Source: Anaerolinea sp.
GTDB taxonomy: Bacteria > Chloroflexota > Anaerolineae > SpSt-313
Assembly: GCA_020725765.1 (NCBI GenBank)
Contig: DYEI01000564.1
Location: forward strand, 1 to 42,108
Direction of reading: 5' to 3'
DNA: 42,108 bases
Below the pieces are notes generated by a model. It saw only the letters and a list, made by a program, of their open reading frames with translations. It ran no database searches and had not been told where the DNA came from. Below are positions 1 to 8,894 of the stretch, piece by piece (position 1 is the stretch's first letter; every line of letters begins with the position of its first letter). A program made the position numbers and the translations under genes.

Positions 1-155
1 GGCAGGCGCCCGGCGCCTGCCTGGGGGAGGGGCAGGGGCGGGGGCACTCAGTTCCAGCACATCGCGGCTGCCGCTCGGCATGTCCCGAGCAGCGGTGTGT
101 ACGGCGGGTGGTGCGCTGGGACGGGCGCCAGGGCACTATCCCATGCACATGAGCC
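1..155 (-). repeat. Dispersed palindromic element, copy A (cut by window start)
   Basis: Positions 1-21 form a hairpin (9-bp arms, 3-nt loop) followed by a G-rich arm to about position 47. A block at about 51-155 then matches, in reverse complement, the block at 41884-42005 near the other window end. The left G/C arm of the hairpin is cut off by the window edge. The same block without the hairpin lies at 26244-26365, and a longer hairpin alone lies at 34342-34406. No ORF of note lies in it. It behaves like a REP- or MITE-type intergenic repeat; mobility is not shown. Confidence 0.8.
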
Positions 156-194
156 TGCCCCCACAGTGAACTATACCCCCCGCATCTGCGCCTC

Positions 195-223
195 TTGACC
201 GCCAATGCCCGATATCATACAAT
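195..223 (+). promoter_or_regulatory. Sigma-70 type promoter of the chaperone/CHAT operon
   Basis: TTGACC at 195-200 and TACAAT at 218-223 are separated by 17 nt, close to the housekeeping consensus. Transcription would begin near 230, almost on the ATG at 233, so the first gene may be read from a leaderless or near-leaderless mRNA. This is the only good promoter I see before the 19-kb gene array. Confidence 0.7.
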
Positions 224-232
224 TTCGAAAAG

Positions 233-853
233 ATGGCGCAGAGAGCGCCCCGGCAACGAGGCCCCCACGGTGCGAGCCTGCTCCACCGGGCCGAGCTCCG
301 CCATCGCGGTGTGCACGTCAGAAAGGATGACCCGGTGGCCAGCCGCCCCGCGCGCCCAGATGCACAGAATGAACTCGCGTCCTTCGTGCTGAGTGTCGTG
401 CGCGCGTACCGACGCCGACCCGGATACCAGCTTCTGTCCGAGGACGAGTTCGTCGCCAGGCTTGCTTCCCGCGCCGGCCATCTTGCTGACCACGCCGGGT
501 CCGCCACCGGCCCCTCACTCCTGGAACAGCTCTCCCTCCTCGCCCAGAGGATCTGTGCCGAGGCCCTCTTCGAGGCCTGCCGCAGCCCCAATCCACACGA
601 GCAGAACCAGGGCTACACCCAGTTGGCCGCTTACCTCTACCGCCTCGGCTACAATGCCCTCAAGAGGCAGAATCGCCCCACGGACCTCGCCGAGGATTGC
701 ACCCAGGACGCACTCCGTCAGGTCTGGCAACACATCGATCGCTGCCGGGAGCCCGCCGCCTTTCTGAAATGGGCCGCGGTCATTGAGATGCGCATTCTGC
801 AGCGGCGTCTCCGCTATGAGCGCGAGCACCTGCCCCTGCCCGAGGAGGATTGA
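233..853 (+). CDS. Sigma factor fragment: sigma-70 region 2 protein (ECF-like)
   Basis: The 206-residue product has the helices of sigma region 2 in its C-terminal half (about 131-200), including an LAEDCTQDALRQVW stretch typical of ECF sigma factors, and then stops after an acidic tail with no region 4. Region 4 is encoded by the next ORF in another frame. The start is uncertain. ATG at 233 sits 9 nt after the -10 box (leaderless option). GTG at 335 has a GAAAGGA ribosome site 7 nt upstream and would remove an Arg-rich, poorly convincing N-terminus. Residues before region 2 match no domain I know. It probably binds core polymerase and the -10 region together with the next protein, and may be restrained by the zinc-binding protein at 1192. 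B. subtilis SigO/RsoA is the known precedent for a two-subunit sigma. Confidence 0.75.
   Translation: MAQRAPRQRGPHGASLLHRAELRHRGVHVRKDDPVASRPARPDAQNELASFVLSVVRAYRRRPGYQLLSEDEFVARLASRAGHLADHAGSATGPSLLEQLSLLAQRICAEALFEACRSPNPHEQNQGYTQLAAYLYRLGYNALKRQNRPTDLAEDCTQDALRQVWQHIDRCREPAAFLKWAAVIEMRILQRRLRYEREHLPLPEED
842..848 (+). promoter_or_regulatory. Shine-Dalgarno site inside the end of the region 2 gene
   Basis: GAGGAGG lies in the last codons of the upstream sigma ORF, 10 nt before ATG 859. It argues that the region 4 ORF is translated as its own protein, coupled to the first, and does not arise only from a frameshift. Confidence 0.6.
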
Positions 854-858
854 CGCTG

Positions 859-1128
859 ATGCTCCAGGCCCCCGCCACGCCTGAGGATGAGGCCGAACGG
901 AACGACCTTGTCGGGATACTCACCGAAGCCCTCGCCGCCCTCCCCGATGGCCGGCAGCAGCTGGTCCTCCTCTGGGGCTACCTCCTCGGACTCGATGACG
1001 GTGAGATCGCCGGGCGACTTGGCATCACCCGCAACCACGTGCATCAGCTCCGACACCGAGCCCTGAACAACCTGCGCAGAGATCGGACACTCTTGCAGCG
1101 ACTCCGCGCCTACCTGGGCCGGGAATGA
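859..1128 (+). CDS. Sigma factor fragment: sigma-70 region 4 protein
   Basis: This 89-residue protein is a sigma region 4 unit: a short acidic linker (TPEDEAERNDL), then helices ending in a helix-turn-helix (GEIAGRLGITRNHVHQLRHRAL) that would read the -35 element. It has no region 2. A TTG at 850 overlaps the upstream stop (TTGA), but ATG 859 has a much better ribosome site at 842-848. Joined to the preceding ORF by a -1 shift it would make one ordinary ECF sigma, so an ancestral or sequencing frameshift is possible. The in-place ribosome site and the intact reading frames favour two cooperating subunits. Confidence 0.75.
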   Translation: MLQAPATPEDEAERNDLVGILTEALAALPDGRQQLVLLWGYLLGLDDGEIAGRLGITRNHVHQLRHRALNNLRRDRTLLQRLRAYLGRE

Positions 1129-1191
1129 CGACCTCCCGTAAGCCCGAAGCCGCCCGCTGCCTCTTATATGGATAGGGGGAGATGACCGACA

Positions 1192-2097
1192 ATGCCGACT
1201 CCTGAGCGCCCGCAGCATACCGACAACCCGGGCTGCGAGGAGGTCGCACGGACCCTCGAGGCTGGGGCGGTACCCATGGACCCGGCGCGTCTGAGAGCAA
1301 TTGCCAGCCACTGCCGACGCTGCCCTACCTGCTGGCGCCATCTCGCCGGCCTGGCCGAGGCGATCCTCTCTTTCCGGGAAGAGGTCACCTGCGCTGAGTG
1401 TGAGGCCGCCTGGCCAGCCCTGCTGGAGGCTCGGCGAGGACCGGGGCGCCATCGGGACCACCTGCGCCGTGCCAAAGCACACCTCTCCCGCTGCCAGGAC
1501 TGCAACACGGCTTTTTTCACCCTCTCTCAGTTGCTCCAGCTCGAAGAGCAGGGCAGGCTAGAGGAACCGGTCTCTTACCCGCGCTTTGACCTGTCGTTCC
1601 TCGTGCCTACGCCGCTCTGGACTCCGGCAGCCGCAGCGGCCGGGGCAGCCCGCGAGGTCCGTGAGCTCGTGCGTGGCGCGGCCCTCCGGGCACGCGTGCT
1701 CGGGAGAGGGCTCGCCGCAGCCTTTACCGGGCTGCCAGCCGGGTTACGGCCGGTGCCCATCGCTGCCCAGGCGATCCGTGGTGGTCCTGTGGCGCGGGGC
1801 GAGCGCCTGGTGCTGGCCGACCCGGACGCCAACGTCTCCATCATCCTTTCCCTGCAGGGAGCAGGCAGGGGCCGATGCCACCTTGGCATCGAGGTGCGCG
1901 ACCTGGATGCCGACTGCCCCCTGCAGGGGAGGGTCAGCCTGCGCGGCGGCTCGGGGGAGGAGATCACCCCCCTGAGCGAGGGCAGGGCCATATTCGCCGA
2001 CCTGGGGCCGGCACACTACGTCCTGGACGTGCTCATCCCATCGCCGGGTGGCGTGGAGCGATGGTGGCGTCTGCCCATCTCCCTGGAGGTTGTGTGA
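1192..2097 (+). CDS. Soluble anti-sigma-like protein with two zinc modules and a beta-rich C-terminus
   Basis: Two zinc-finger anti-sigma (ZAS/zf-HC2) signatures follow each other. The first has C15 then H40-x3-C44-x2-C47; the second has C67/C70 then H97-x3-C101-x2-C104. ZAS proteins bind and block ECF sigma factors, and this gene directly follows the split sigma, so it is its likely regulator. Unlike most such anti-sigmas it has no membrane segment. Residues about 140-190 are Ala/Arg-rich, and about 200-301 look like a beta-sandwich with a GRVSLRGG-type turn, resembling carboxypeptidase-regulatory-like folds. That part may sense a ligand or dock on another operon product. A GGGGGAG ribosome site precedes ATG 1192. 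The anti-sigma role is inferred from the motif and the neighbourhood. Confidence 0.7.
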   Translation: MPTPERPQHTDNPGCEEVARTLEAGAVPMDPARLRAIASHCRRCPTCWRHLAGLAEAILSFREEVTCAECEAAWPALLEARRGPGRHRDHLRRAKAHLSRCQDCNTAFFTLSQLLQLEEQGRLEEPVSYPRFDLSFLVPTPLWTPAAAAAGAAREVRELVRGAALRARVLGRGLAAAFTGLPAGLRPVPIAAQAIRGGPVARGERLVLADPDANVSIILSLQGAGRGRCHLGIEVRDLDADCPLQGRVSLRGGSGEEITPLSEGRAIFADLGPAHYVLDVLIPSPGGVERWWRLPISLEVV

Positions 2098-2207
2098 GCG
2101 AGCTGTCGAAATGCGCCTCAGCGGGCAGCCAGAGCGCCCGGCGGGCCGTGCGGACCAGAGGCTCAAGATACGCGCCCGGGCGCGCTGCCGTCGGACGGGA
2201 ACATGAT

Positions 2208-2212
2208 GGAGG
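2208..2212 (+). promoter_or_regulatory. Shine-Dalgarno site that sets the CHAT-Clp start
   Basis: GGAGG lies 8 nt before GTG 2221. The upstream in-frame ATGs at 2203 and 2206 overlap or precede it and have no ribosome site of their own, so GTG 2221 is preferred. Confidence 0.6.
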
Positions 2213-2220
2213 TAGCATCG

Positions 2221-5200
2221 GTGCAAAAGCCGGTCCTGCTTGAGATCTCCCACGTGGAGGATACCTATCGCTTCCGCCTGGAGCAGCCCGAACCGGGGGC
2301 AGCCGTCCGTCAGTACGCCACGCCCCCCATCTCCAGGGCCGATCAGCAGAGCCTCCGGCGGGCTGTCGAGCAGGCTGCACGCAGCCCCCTGAACCCCTTC
2401 TCGCTCGAGGAGCTTGGGCGACTCATGTACAACCTCCTGCTCCCTGCGGAGATCCAGGACTTCCTCCGCTGCCTCGACGCGCCGCTTCTCATCTCGACTG
2501 ATGCGCCAGAGATACCCTGGGAGCTGTTCTACGAGGAAACAAGCAAGCAGTTCGTCGGGCTCAAGTGTGCAGTCGGCAGGCGCCTCGTCACCGACGCGGC
2601 CGTGTCTCCCCGCGCCGATGCCGCCACGGACACGCCGTTGGCCTTCCTCCTCATCGGCAACCCGCAGGGTGACCTCGACGGCGCGGACCGCGAGATCCAG
2701 TTGCTGAGCGAGCTCATCACGGCCAGTGGCGGCACAGTGCGAACCCTTCTCGGAAGCCGCGCCGGCCTCCTACCGGTTCAACTCGCGCTGCAGAGCGAGC
2801 AGAGCTACCTGGGTATCCACTATGCCGGTCACGCGGATCACGACAAGGCCTCGCGGCAGCACGCCCTGCTCCTTGCCGAGCGCACAAAGCTGACCGCCGA
2901 CGCCATCCGCAAGCTCCTGCGTGGTCAGCCCTTCGTCTTCCTCAACGCCTGTGGCACCGACCAGCCCAGCCAGAGCGGCCGGCGGGCCGCGATCTCGTGG
3001 CAGGTCACCGAGGGGCTGGCTGCCGCCTTTGTCGCCGGGGGCGCCCGGGCGGTCCTCGCCACCCGCTGGGAGGTCGACGACCAGCGCTCCGCCGCGTTCG
3101 CCGCCCACTTTTACGAGGCGGCTCTCCTCGGCGTCCCCATCGGCGAGGCCCTGCGCCGGGCCAGGGTGCGGTGCCGCGAGGAGCAGAGCGACGACTCGAC
3201 CTGGGCCGCCTTCGTCCTCTATGGGGACCCCTGCCAGCCCCTCGTCGACGTGTCTGTCTTTGGTGCCGACGGAGAGCTCCGACGGGCACGCTTCAGCCCG
3301 GATGTCAGCACGGCCCTCGACCTGCTGCCCGGGGAGGCCCAACAGTCGGGGTACGACTTTGTCGGCACGCCGCACCTTTTCATAGCCCTTGCCCGGATCG
3401 AGGGCGGCTGCACCCAGGACGCGCTGCGCCGCCTCGGCCGCCCGCCCCACGAGGTGTGCGAGCGGCTCCGCCGAGATATTCGCCGCGGACGGCCTGCGGC
3501 CAGCGCCCCGAGGCTGGCCAGGCCTTCGCTGTCGGAGCGAGTGCGGCGCATCCTGCAGGCTGCCAGCGACGCGGCCATCGCTGCCGGGTCAAGTCTCATT
3601 GGGGAGCGACACCTCCTCGAGGGATTCCTACGTGAGGCCGACGGCCCCACCGTCGAGAGCCTTCGCCGGCAGGGGATCGATCCAGAGCGCCTCCGCGCCA
3701 TCCTCCACGGTGAGCCGGAGCCCGAAGGTGCGGTAGCCGTTGCCTCGTCCTCTGCCAGGGAGAAGAGGGCAGAGCTCACCTTCGCGCCCGATGCCCAGCA
3801 AGCGTTGACCGTTGCCCTTCAGGAGGCCTGCCGCACGGGCGCCAGCCTGATCGAGACCCCTCACCTCGTCATCGGTTTGACCAAGGTGCCGGGCGGGTAC
3901 ACCGCCGGCGCCCTCGGCCGGCAGGGTTTTGACCCCAAACGCGTTCGGGACGCGATCCGTGCTGCGCTGCGCCCCGCCGGCCCTCCGCGGGAGATGCCCG
4001 CGGCCATCACCCCCGAGCTCCTTGCGCCACGCGTGCAGCAGATCGTCGAGCTTGCCGCAGCCGAGGCGCGCGCGGCCGGTCACACGGCCATCGGCGAGCG
4101 GCACCTGCTGCTTGCCTTCCTCCAAACCGAGGGAAGCGCCACCGCCGAGTTCCTGCGCAGCCTGGGCATCGACCTGAAGGAGATGGCCGCTGCTGTGCGC
4201 CAGAGTCCCGAGGGGCCGCCCCAACCCAGCCCGACCCCGCTCCTCGACCGGCTGGGCCGCGACCTCACGCGCCTGGCTCGTGAGGGGCGCCTGAAGCCGG
4301 TGATCGGCCGCCGGAAGGAGATGGCGCGCATCGCGCAGGTCCTCGCCCGGTCCGACAAGAATACCCCCCTCCTCATCGGCGACGCCGGCGTCGGCAAGAC
4401 GGCCATCGTGGAGGGTCTCGCCCAGCGGATCGCCGATGGCAGGGTGCCGCCACACCTGCAGGGCAAACGCATCGTCGAGCTGCAGGTGGCAGCCCTCGTC
4501 GCCGGCACCAAGTACCGCGGCGAGCTTGAGGAGCGCCTGGCACAGGTCCTGCGCGAGGCGACCCAGCCGGACGTCATCCTCTTTCTCGACGAGATTCACA
4601 CCCTCGTCGGCGCCGGCCGCGGAGAGGGGACGACCCTTGACGCCGGCAACATCTTCAAGCCCGCGCTAGCCCGAGGCGAGATCCGCTGCATCGGCGCCAC
4701 AACCCTCGCCGAGTTCCGCAAGACAATCGAGAAGGACGCCGCCCTTGAGCGGCGCTTCCAGCGCATCATGGTCGAGGAGCCCAGCCCCGGCGAGACTCTG
4801 GAGATCCTCCAGCAGACCCGCTCCCGCTACGAGAGCCACCACGGCGTGCGTCTCCTCGATGAGGCTCTCGAGGCCGCCGTCCGCATGTCTGTGGCCTACC
4901 TGCCCGACCGTCACCTCCCGGACAAGGCTTGCGACCTGATCGACGAGGCGTGCGTCCGCCTCCGCGTCGGGTCGGCCAGCCAGTGGCCGTCGGAGGCGCC
5001 CGGTGCCGAGTCGCCCGTCGTCGACGCCGAAGCCGTTGCCCGGGTCGTCGCAGAGTGGACCGGCATCCCCGTCGGGCGCCTGACCGAGCCCGAGCAGGAG
5101 CGGCTCCTCGGGCTCGAGGAGCTGCTCGGCCAGCGGGTCGTGGGTCAGGACGAGGCGGTGACCGCAGTGGCCGAAGCGGTGCGCCAGGCCCGGGCGGGAC

Positions 5201-6012
5201 TCAAGCGCCCCCGGCGCCCCGTGGGGGTCTTTCTCTTCGTTGGCCCGACCGGCGTCGGCAAGACGGAGCTGGCCAGGGCCCTCGCCGAGGTGCTGTTCGG
5301 CTCACCGGAGGAGCTGATCCGCCTGGACATGTCGGAGTACCAGGAGCCGCATAGCGTGTCCAGGCTCGTGGGCGCTCCGCCAGGCTATGTCGGCTACGGC
5401 GAGGGCGGGCAGCTCACCGGCGCCCTGCGCCGCAAGCCCTACGCCGTGGTGCTGATGGACGAGATCGAGAAAGCGCACCCCAACGTCTTCGACCTCTTCC
5501 TCCAACTCTTCGACGAGGGGCACCTGACCGACTCACAGGGCCGTACAGCGAACGGGCGCAATGCCATATTCATTCTCACCTGCAACGTCGCCTCGGACGT
5601 CGTGCGGCGCCATACGATGGGCTTTGGCCGCGATAACCCCGAAACAGCACGTCAGGATGTCATGGATCGGCTGCGGCAGACCTTCCGGCCCGAGTTCCTG
5701 AATCGGCTGGATGAGGTCGTCGTTTTCCGTCCCCTCAGCCCGGAGCACGTGCGGGCCATCGCGCACCGCCACGCCGCGGAGCTCTCGGCGCGCCTGCAGG
5801 CGAGCCACGGCGTCACCCTGCAGGTAGGGGAGGAGGCCCTCGACCTGATCTGCCGCGCCGGGTACAGCGAGATGTACGGTGCCCGCCACCTGCAGCGCGC
5901 CTTCGAGCAGATGCTGACCAGGCCGCTGAGCACTCTCCTGCTGACGGGGCGCCGCGGCACCATCGTCGCCCGTGCTGAGGGAGACCGGGTGACACTTTCC
6001 TGGGAGGGATAG
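2221..6012 (+). CDS. CHAT caspase-like peptidase fused to a two-ring Clp/Hsp100 AAA+ unfoldase
   Basis: The 1263-residue protein has three parts. Residues 1-345 are a CHAT domain with its usual N-terminal extension and an intact dyad: His204 in HYAGH and Cys244 in NACGT. Residues about 355-495 and 517-660 are two Clp N-domains. From about 668 come two AAA+ modules. The first has Walker A 720-727 (GDAGVGKT) and Walker B D790/E791. The second has Walker A 1008-1015 (GPTGVGKT) and Walker B D1080/E1081. Only some 25 residues separate the modules where ClpB has its long coiled-coil middle domain, so this is not a ClpB disaggregase. An M-G-F tripeptide at 1133-1135 sits where ClpC/ClpA carry the ClpP-docking loop. 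Both rings look catalytically intact. The simplest reading is an unfoldase that controls, or feeds substrates to, its own CHAT peptidase. No clpP is in the window. Confidence 0.9.
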   Translation: MQKPVLLEISHVEDTYRFRLEQPEPGAAVRQYATPPISRADQQSLRRAVEQAARSPLNPFSLEELGRLMYNLLLPAEIQDFLRCLDAPLLISTDAPEIPWELFYEETSKQFVGLKCAVGRRLVTDAAVSPRADAATDTPLAFLLIGNPQGDLDGADREIQLLSELITASGGTVRTLLGSRAGLLPVQLALQSEQSYLGIHYAGHADHDKASRQHALLLAERTKLTADAIRKLLRGQPFVFLNACGTDQPSQSGRRAAISWQVTEGLAAAFVAGGARAVLATRWEVDDQRSAAFAAHFYEAALLGVPIGEALRRARVRCREEQSDDSTWAAFVLYGDPCQPLVDVSVFGADGELRRARFSPDVSTALDLLPGEAQQSGYDFVGTPHLFIALARIEGGCTQDALRRLGRPPHEVCERLRRDIRRGRPAASAPRLARPSLSERVRRILQAASDAAIAAGSSLIGERHLLEGFLREADGPTVESLRRQGIDPERLRAILHGEPEPEGAVAVASSSAREKRAELTFAPDAQQALTVALQEACRTGASLIETPHLVIGLTKVPGGYTAGALGRQGFDPKRVRDAIRAALRPAGPPREMPAAITPELLAPRVQQIVELAAAEARAAGHTAIGERHLLLAFLQTEGSATAEFLRSLGIDLKEMAAAVRQSPEGPPQPSPTPLLDRLGRDLTRLAREGRLKPVIGRRKEMARIAQVLARSDKNTPLLIGDAGVGKTAIVEGLAQRIADGRVPPHLQGKRIVELQVAALVAGTKYRGELEERLAQVLREATQPDVILFLDEIHTLVGAGRGEGTTLDAGNIFKPALARGEIRCIGATTLAEFRKTIEKDAALERRFQRIMVEEPSPGETLEILQQTRSRYESHHGVRLLDEALEAAVRMSVAYLPDRHLPDKACDLIDEACVRLRVGSASQWPSEAPGAESPVVDAEAVARVVAEWTGIPVGRLTEPEQERLLGLEELLGQRVVGQDEAVTAVAEAVRQARAGLKRPRRPVGVFLFVGPTGVGKTELARALAEVLFGSPEELIRLDMSEYQEPHSVSRLVGAPPGYVGYGEGGQLTGALRRKPYAVVLMDEIEKAHPNVFDLFLQLFDEGHLTDSQGRTANGRNAIFILTCNVASDVVRRHTMGFGRDNPETARQDVMDRLRQTFRPEFLNRLDEVVVFRPLSPEHVRAIAHRHAAELSARLQASHGVTLQVGEEALDLICRAGYSEMYGARHLQRAFEQMLTRPLSTLLLTGRRGTIVARAEGDRVTLSWEG

Positions 6013-6020
6013 GCGAAGCC

Positions 6021-7502
6021 ATGCCTCTCAAGCCGGAAGACAGGCTGCTCAAGCGCTTCCATATTGCATCCGTGCTGGGCCAGGGGGCCTTTGGGTGCAC
6101 CTACCTGGCCTTCGACCAGCGCCTGCGCAGGCCCGTGGCCATCAAAGAGCTTCTGAGCCAGCACCTCGCCGACCAGAGCGCCCGCGAGCGCTTTGTCAAC
6201 GAGGCGCGCGTCATGGGCCAGCTCGCGCACCCCAACATCGTCACCGTCTACGACCTGATCGAGGCCGACCCGGCCCAGCGCCTCGATGCCTACTACATCA
6301 TTATGGAGTACCTCGACGGTGGCTCACTCGAGCACGCCATCCGCGAGGGCATGACCATTGAGCGGGCCATCGCAGTCGCCGTAGCGGTCTGTGCCGCCCT
6401 TGCCCGTGCGCACCAGCACGGCATCATCCACAGGGATATCAAGCCCGCCAACGTCCTCCTCAGCAAGGACGGTAACCTCATCAAGCTCGGCGACTTTGGT
6501 ATTGCCCACCTGCCCGATGTGCACCAGACCGTCGGCGGTCATCCGGGGACGCTTGTCTACATGTCCCCCGAGCAGACGCGGAGCGGCCCCCAGGCCAGGC
6601 TCGATGGGCGCTCTGACCTGTACAGCACCGGCGCCATGCTCTACGAGATGCTCACCGGGCGCCTCTACCTGGACTTTTCCCGCTACGTCCGCCAGGCCAG
6701 CCTGGACTTTTTCGGTGCCAAAGGCCTGCCCCATGGGGCGGACCTCAGCCCCTTCCTCAAGCTCGAGCTCGAGATGGCGATCCAGCACGCAGTCTCCCAG
6801 GCCGTGAGTGAAGTAGCGCCGGAGGACCCCCGCCGACACAACCCGAACATACCTGCTTCTCTGGCCGAGGCGGTGCTCAAAGCGCTGGCCAAGGATCCCG
6901 GCGAGCGCTATGCCAGCGCCGAAGAGATGATCGAGGCCCTGCGGGCGATCAAGACCCGCAGGCTCGGGCAGACAACCACACCAGGGCGCCCGTCGCTCGA
7001 GCAGCACCTCGACGACCTGTTTGCCCGCTCCCGGGCCGCGACCGAGCGCGGTGAGCTGAGCGCAGCCCTCGAGCTCCTCGCGCAGGCTCACGACCTCGCC
7101 CCCGATAACCCCCGCGTCCATTGCGAGCTCGGCCTCCTCCAGGTCAGGCGCGGCGACTATCGCACCGCAGCCGAGCACTGGAAGGAGGTCATCGCCCTCG
7201 ACCGAACCTATGCCCGCGCCTACCTGGAGCTCGCCCGCTGCTACAACCAGCTCGAGCTGTACGCGCGGGCCATTGAGGTGCAGGAAGAGGCCCTGCGTGC
7301 GGGCCTCGCCAGGAACGACGCCACCTTCTACGACTGCCTGTCGATGGCCTACTGGATGGCCAACCGGCCTGAAGAAGCGATCTGGGCCCTGGAGAAGGCC
7401 ATCCAACTCGAGGATAGCCCCAAACGCCGCGCGCTCCTGCGGCAGTGGCGGCGCAAGACCGGCGGGACGTCGCGCACGCACTCGAGGGAGGACACCCGGT
7501 GA
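6021..7502 (+). CDS. Ser/Thr protein kinase with C-terminal TPRs
   Basis: A 493-residue PKN2-type kinase. The domain spans about 12-310 and is complete: glycine loop GQGAFG (20-25), Lys42, Glu61, HRD 137-139 with Asn144, DFG 158-160, and a GTLVYMSPEQ activation segment. Residues about 340-480 hold TPR helices. There is no membrane segment, so it is cytoplasmic, unlike many bacterial kinases with exported sensors. It starts 8 nt after the unfoldase stop, with GGGAGGG as ribosome site, which suggests co-translation. It likely phosphorylates operon partners, with the TPRs choosing the targets; the substrate is unknown. Confidence 0.92.
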   Translation: MPLKPEDRLLKRFHIASVLGQGAFGCTYLAFDQRLRRPVAIKELLSQHLADQSARERFVNEARVMGQLAHPNIVTVYDLIEADPAQRLDAYYIIMEYLDGGSLEHAIREGMTIERAIAVAVAVCAALARAHQHGIIHRDIKPANVLLSKDGNLIKLGDFGIAHLPDVHQTVGGHPGTLVYMSPEQTRSGPQARLDGRSDLYSTGAMLYEMLTGRLYLDFSRYVRQASLDFFGAKGLPHGADLSPFLKLELEMAIQHAVSQAVSEVAPEDPRRHNPNIPASLAEAVLKALAKDPGERYASAEEMIEALRAIKTRRLGQTTTPGRPSLEQHLDDLFARSRAATERGELSAALELLAQAHDLAPDNPRVHCELGLLQVRRGDYRTAAEHWKEVIALDRTYARAYLELARCYNQLELYARAIEVQEEALRAGLARNDATFYDCLSMAYWMANRPEEAIWALEKAIQLEDSPKRRALLRQWRRKTGGTSRTHSREDTR

Positions 7503-8857
7503 ACGGACGCAAGCTGTCGCTCGCTGCGTTGGCTGCCTGGTTTGGCTTGTGGGCGGCCGCGGCGGCGCTTGCCGCCCGGCTGGCCGCCAGCAGGTACCCG
7601 CCGCTCATTCCCGTATGTCTGCTCCTCGCCATGGCCAACGCTGCAGCGGCTGCCGGCCTCGCCGGGTACCGAAAGTGGGGTCGTTGGGTCGCCACCGCCC
7701 TCGCCGGTCTGGGCCTGGCGGTCCCCCTTCTGGGAACGTTGGTCAATGCTGCGATCCTGTGGTTGCTCTGGCGCAAGGAGATCACCGCGGCCCTCAATGA
7801 GGCCGAGGCGGAGCGCCGGGCCCGCCTGCCCTGGCTGCGCGAGTATCGGGCTGAGACGCGCCTGTGCCTCGCGGCAATCGTCGTGCTCGCCATGCTCGAC
7901 CTGGTGCTGTGGGCCCGGTATACAGCCAGCGCCGGAGCTCCGCGCACCGCTCGTACGCTCCCGGCGGCAACCGTCAGCAAGTCCCGCGTGCCCACCCGTG
8001 TGCCACCCACGCGCACTCCGCAGCCCACCCGCGTGCTCGCGACACTCCCTCCCAAGCCGACGCAAGCGCCTCAGCTAACGCGCGCACCCGCCGCCGCAGC
8101 CACAGTGACTCCCGATCGCAAGCCTGCTTCCCCACTCGACGGCTCCGCGTTGCTCAGCGACGACTTTTCAGGCCCGGTGTGTCTGGCGACCTTGAGCAAC
8201 GATAAGGGCGAGATGGGCTGCGAGGATGGCGAGTTCAGCATGCTGACTGAACCGGCCGGTCTGATCCACAAGGCTGTGTACGATCTCGCGGTCACGAGCT
8301 ACACCCTCGAGGCAGACGCCCGCGTGGTCGATGGTCCCGACCAGTGCTGTTACGGCCTCGTTTTCGGCTGGCAAGTGCCCGATGACTTTTACTACTTCTG
8401 GGTTTCCGCCGACGGGTACTACGCCCTTCAGAGACGCTCCGGTGGCCAATGGCAGATTGTCGTTCCCCTCGAAGCCTCAACCCATATCCGGCGGGGCAAG
8501 GCTGCCAACCATGTACGGATAGAGGTAGATAGGGGGAAGGTCACACTTTCGGTCAACGGCCACGAGCTGGCCACCGTCGCCCAGACCACTCAGGCGACGA
8601 CCGGCAGGGTAGGCCTTGCCTCGGGAACCTGCTTGATGGAGACAGGCGTGCACGTGCACTTTGACAACGTGCAGGTGTACAGCCTGCCGGCGGCCACGTC
8701 GCTTGAGCCGGCCGCCGCGCCCCGCAAAGCTCCGGCCAGCCTCTCATCGGGCGCGCACGGCATTGCCAATCGCGCTGGCCTGGCCCGGGATGACACTCCC
8801 CTCCGCCTGGCAGGTGAGCGCTTGGAGATGGCCTTCTATGTGGGCCCGGAAGCGTGA
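7499..8857 (+). CDS. Four-helix membrane protein with an exported LamG/DUF1080-like beta-sandwich
   Basis: GTG 7499 overlaps the kinase stop by 4 nt and has GGGAGG 7 nt upstream; an earlier in-frame start at 7445 has no ribosome site. The 452-residue product has hydrophobic segments at about 7-27, 33-52, 58-83 and 120-138. A Pro/Thr-rich linker follows (about 145-210), typical of extracellular spacers. Residues about 225-400 form a beta-rich domain (LLSDDFSG opening, NHVRIEVDRGKVTLSVNG core) like concanavalin/LamG or 3-keto-glycoside hydrolase-type folds. I see no clear catalytic set, so it may bind glycan. It probably presents a sensor or anchor outside the membrane for the cytoplasmic machinery. 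Confidence 0.75.
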   Translation: MNGRKLSLAALAAWFGLWAAAAALAARLAASRYPPLIPVCLLLAMANAAAAAGLAGYRKWGRWVATALAGLGLAVPLLGTLVNAAILWLLWRKEITAALNEAEAERRARLPWLREYRAETRLCLAAIVVLAMLDLVLWARYTASAGAPRTARTLPAATVSKSRVPTRVPPTRTPQPTRVLATLPPKPTQAPQLTRAPAAAATVTPDRKPASPLDGSALLSDDFSGPVCLATLSNDKGEMGCEDGEFSMLTEPAGLIHKAVYDLAVTSYTLEADARVVDGPDQCCYGLVFGWQVPDDFYYFWVSADGYYALQRRSGGQWQIVVPLEASTHIRRGKAANHVRIEVDRGKVTLSVNGHELATVAQTTQATTGRVGLASGTCLMETGVHVHFDNVQVYSLPAATSLEPAAAPRKAPASLSSGAHGIANRAGLARDDTPLRLAGERLEMAFYVGPEA

Positions 8858-8894
8858 GACCAGCAGAGGCTCTTCGATAGGGTAGGAGCGAAGC

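Noticed and set aside
2221-6012. Calling the AAA+ protein ClpB
   Set aside because: The coiled-coil middle domain that defines ClpB is missing and an MGF loop like that of ClpC/ClpA is present, so a plain ClpB name would mislead.
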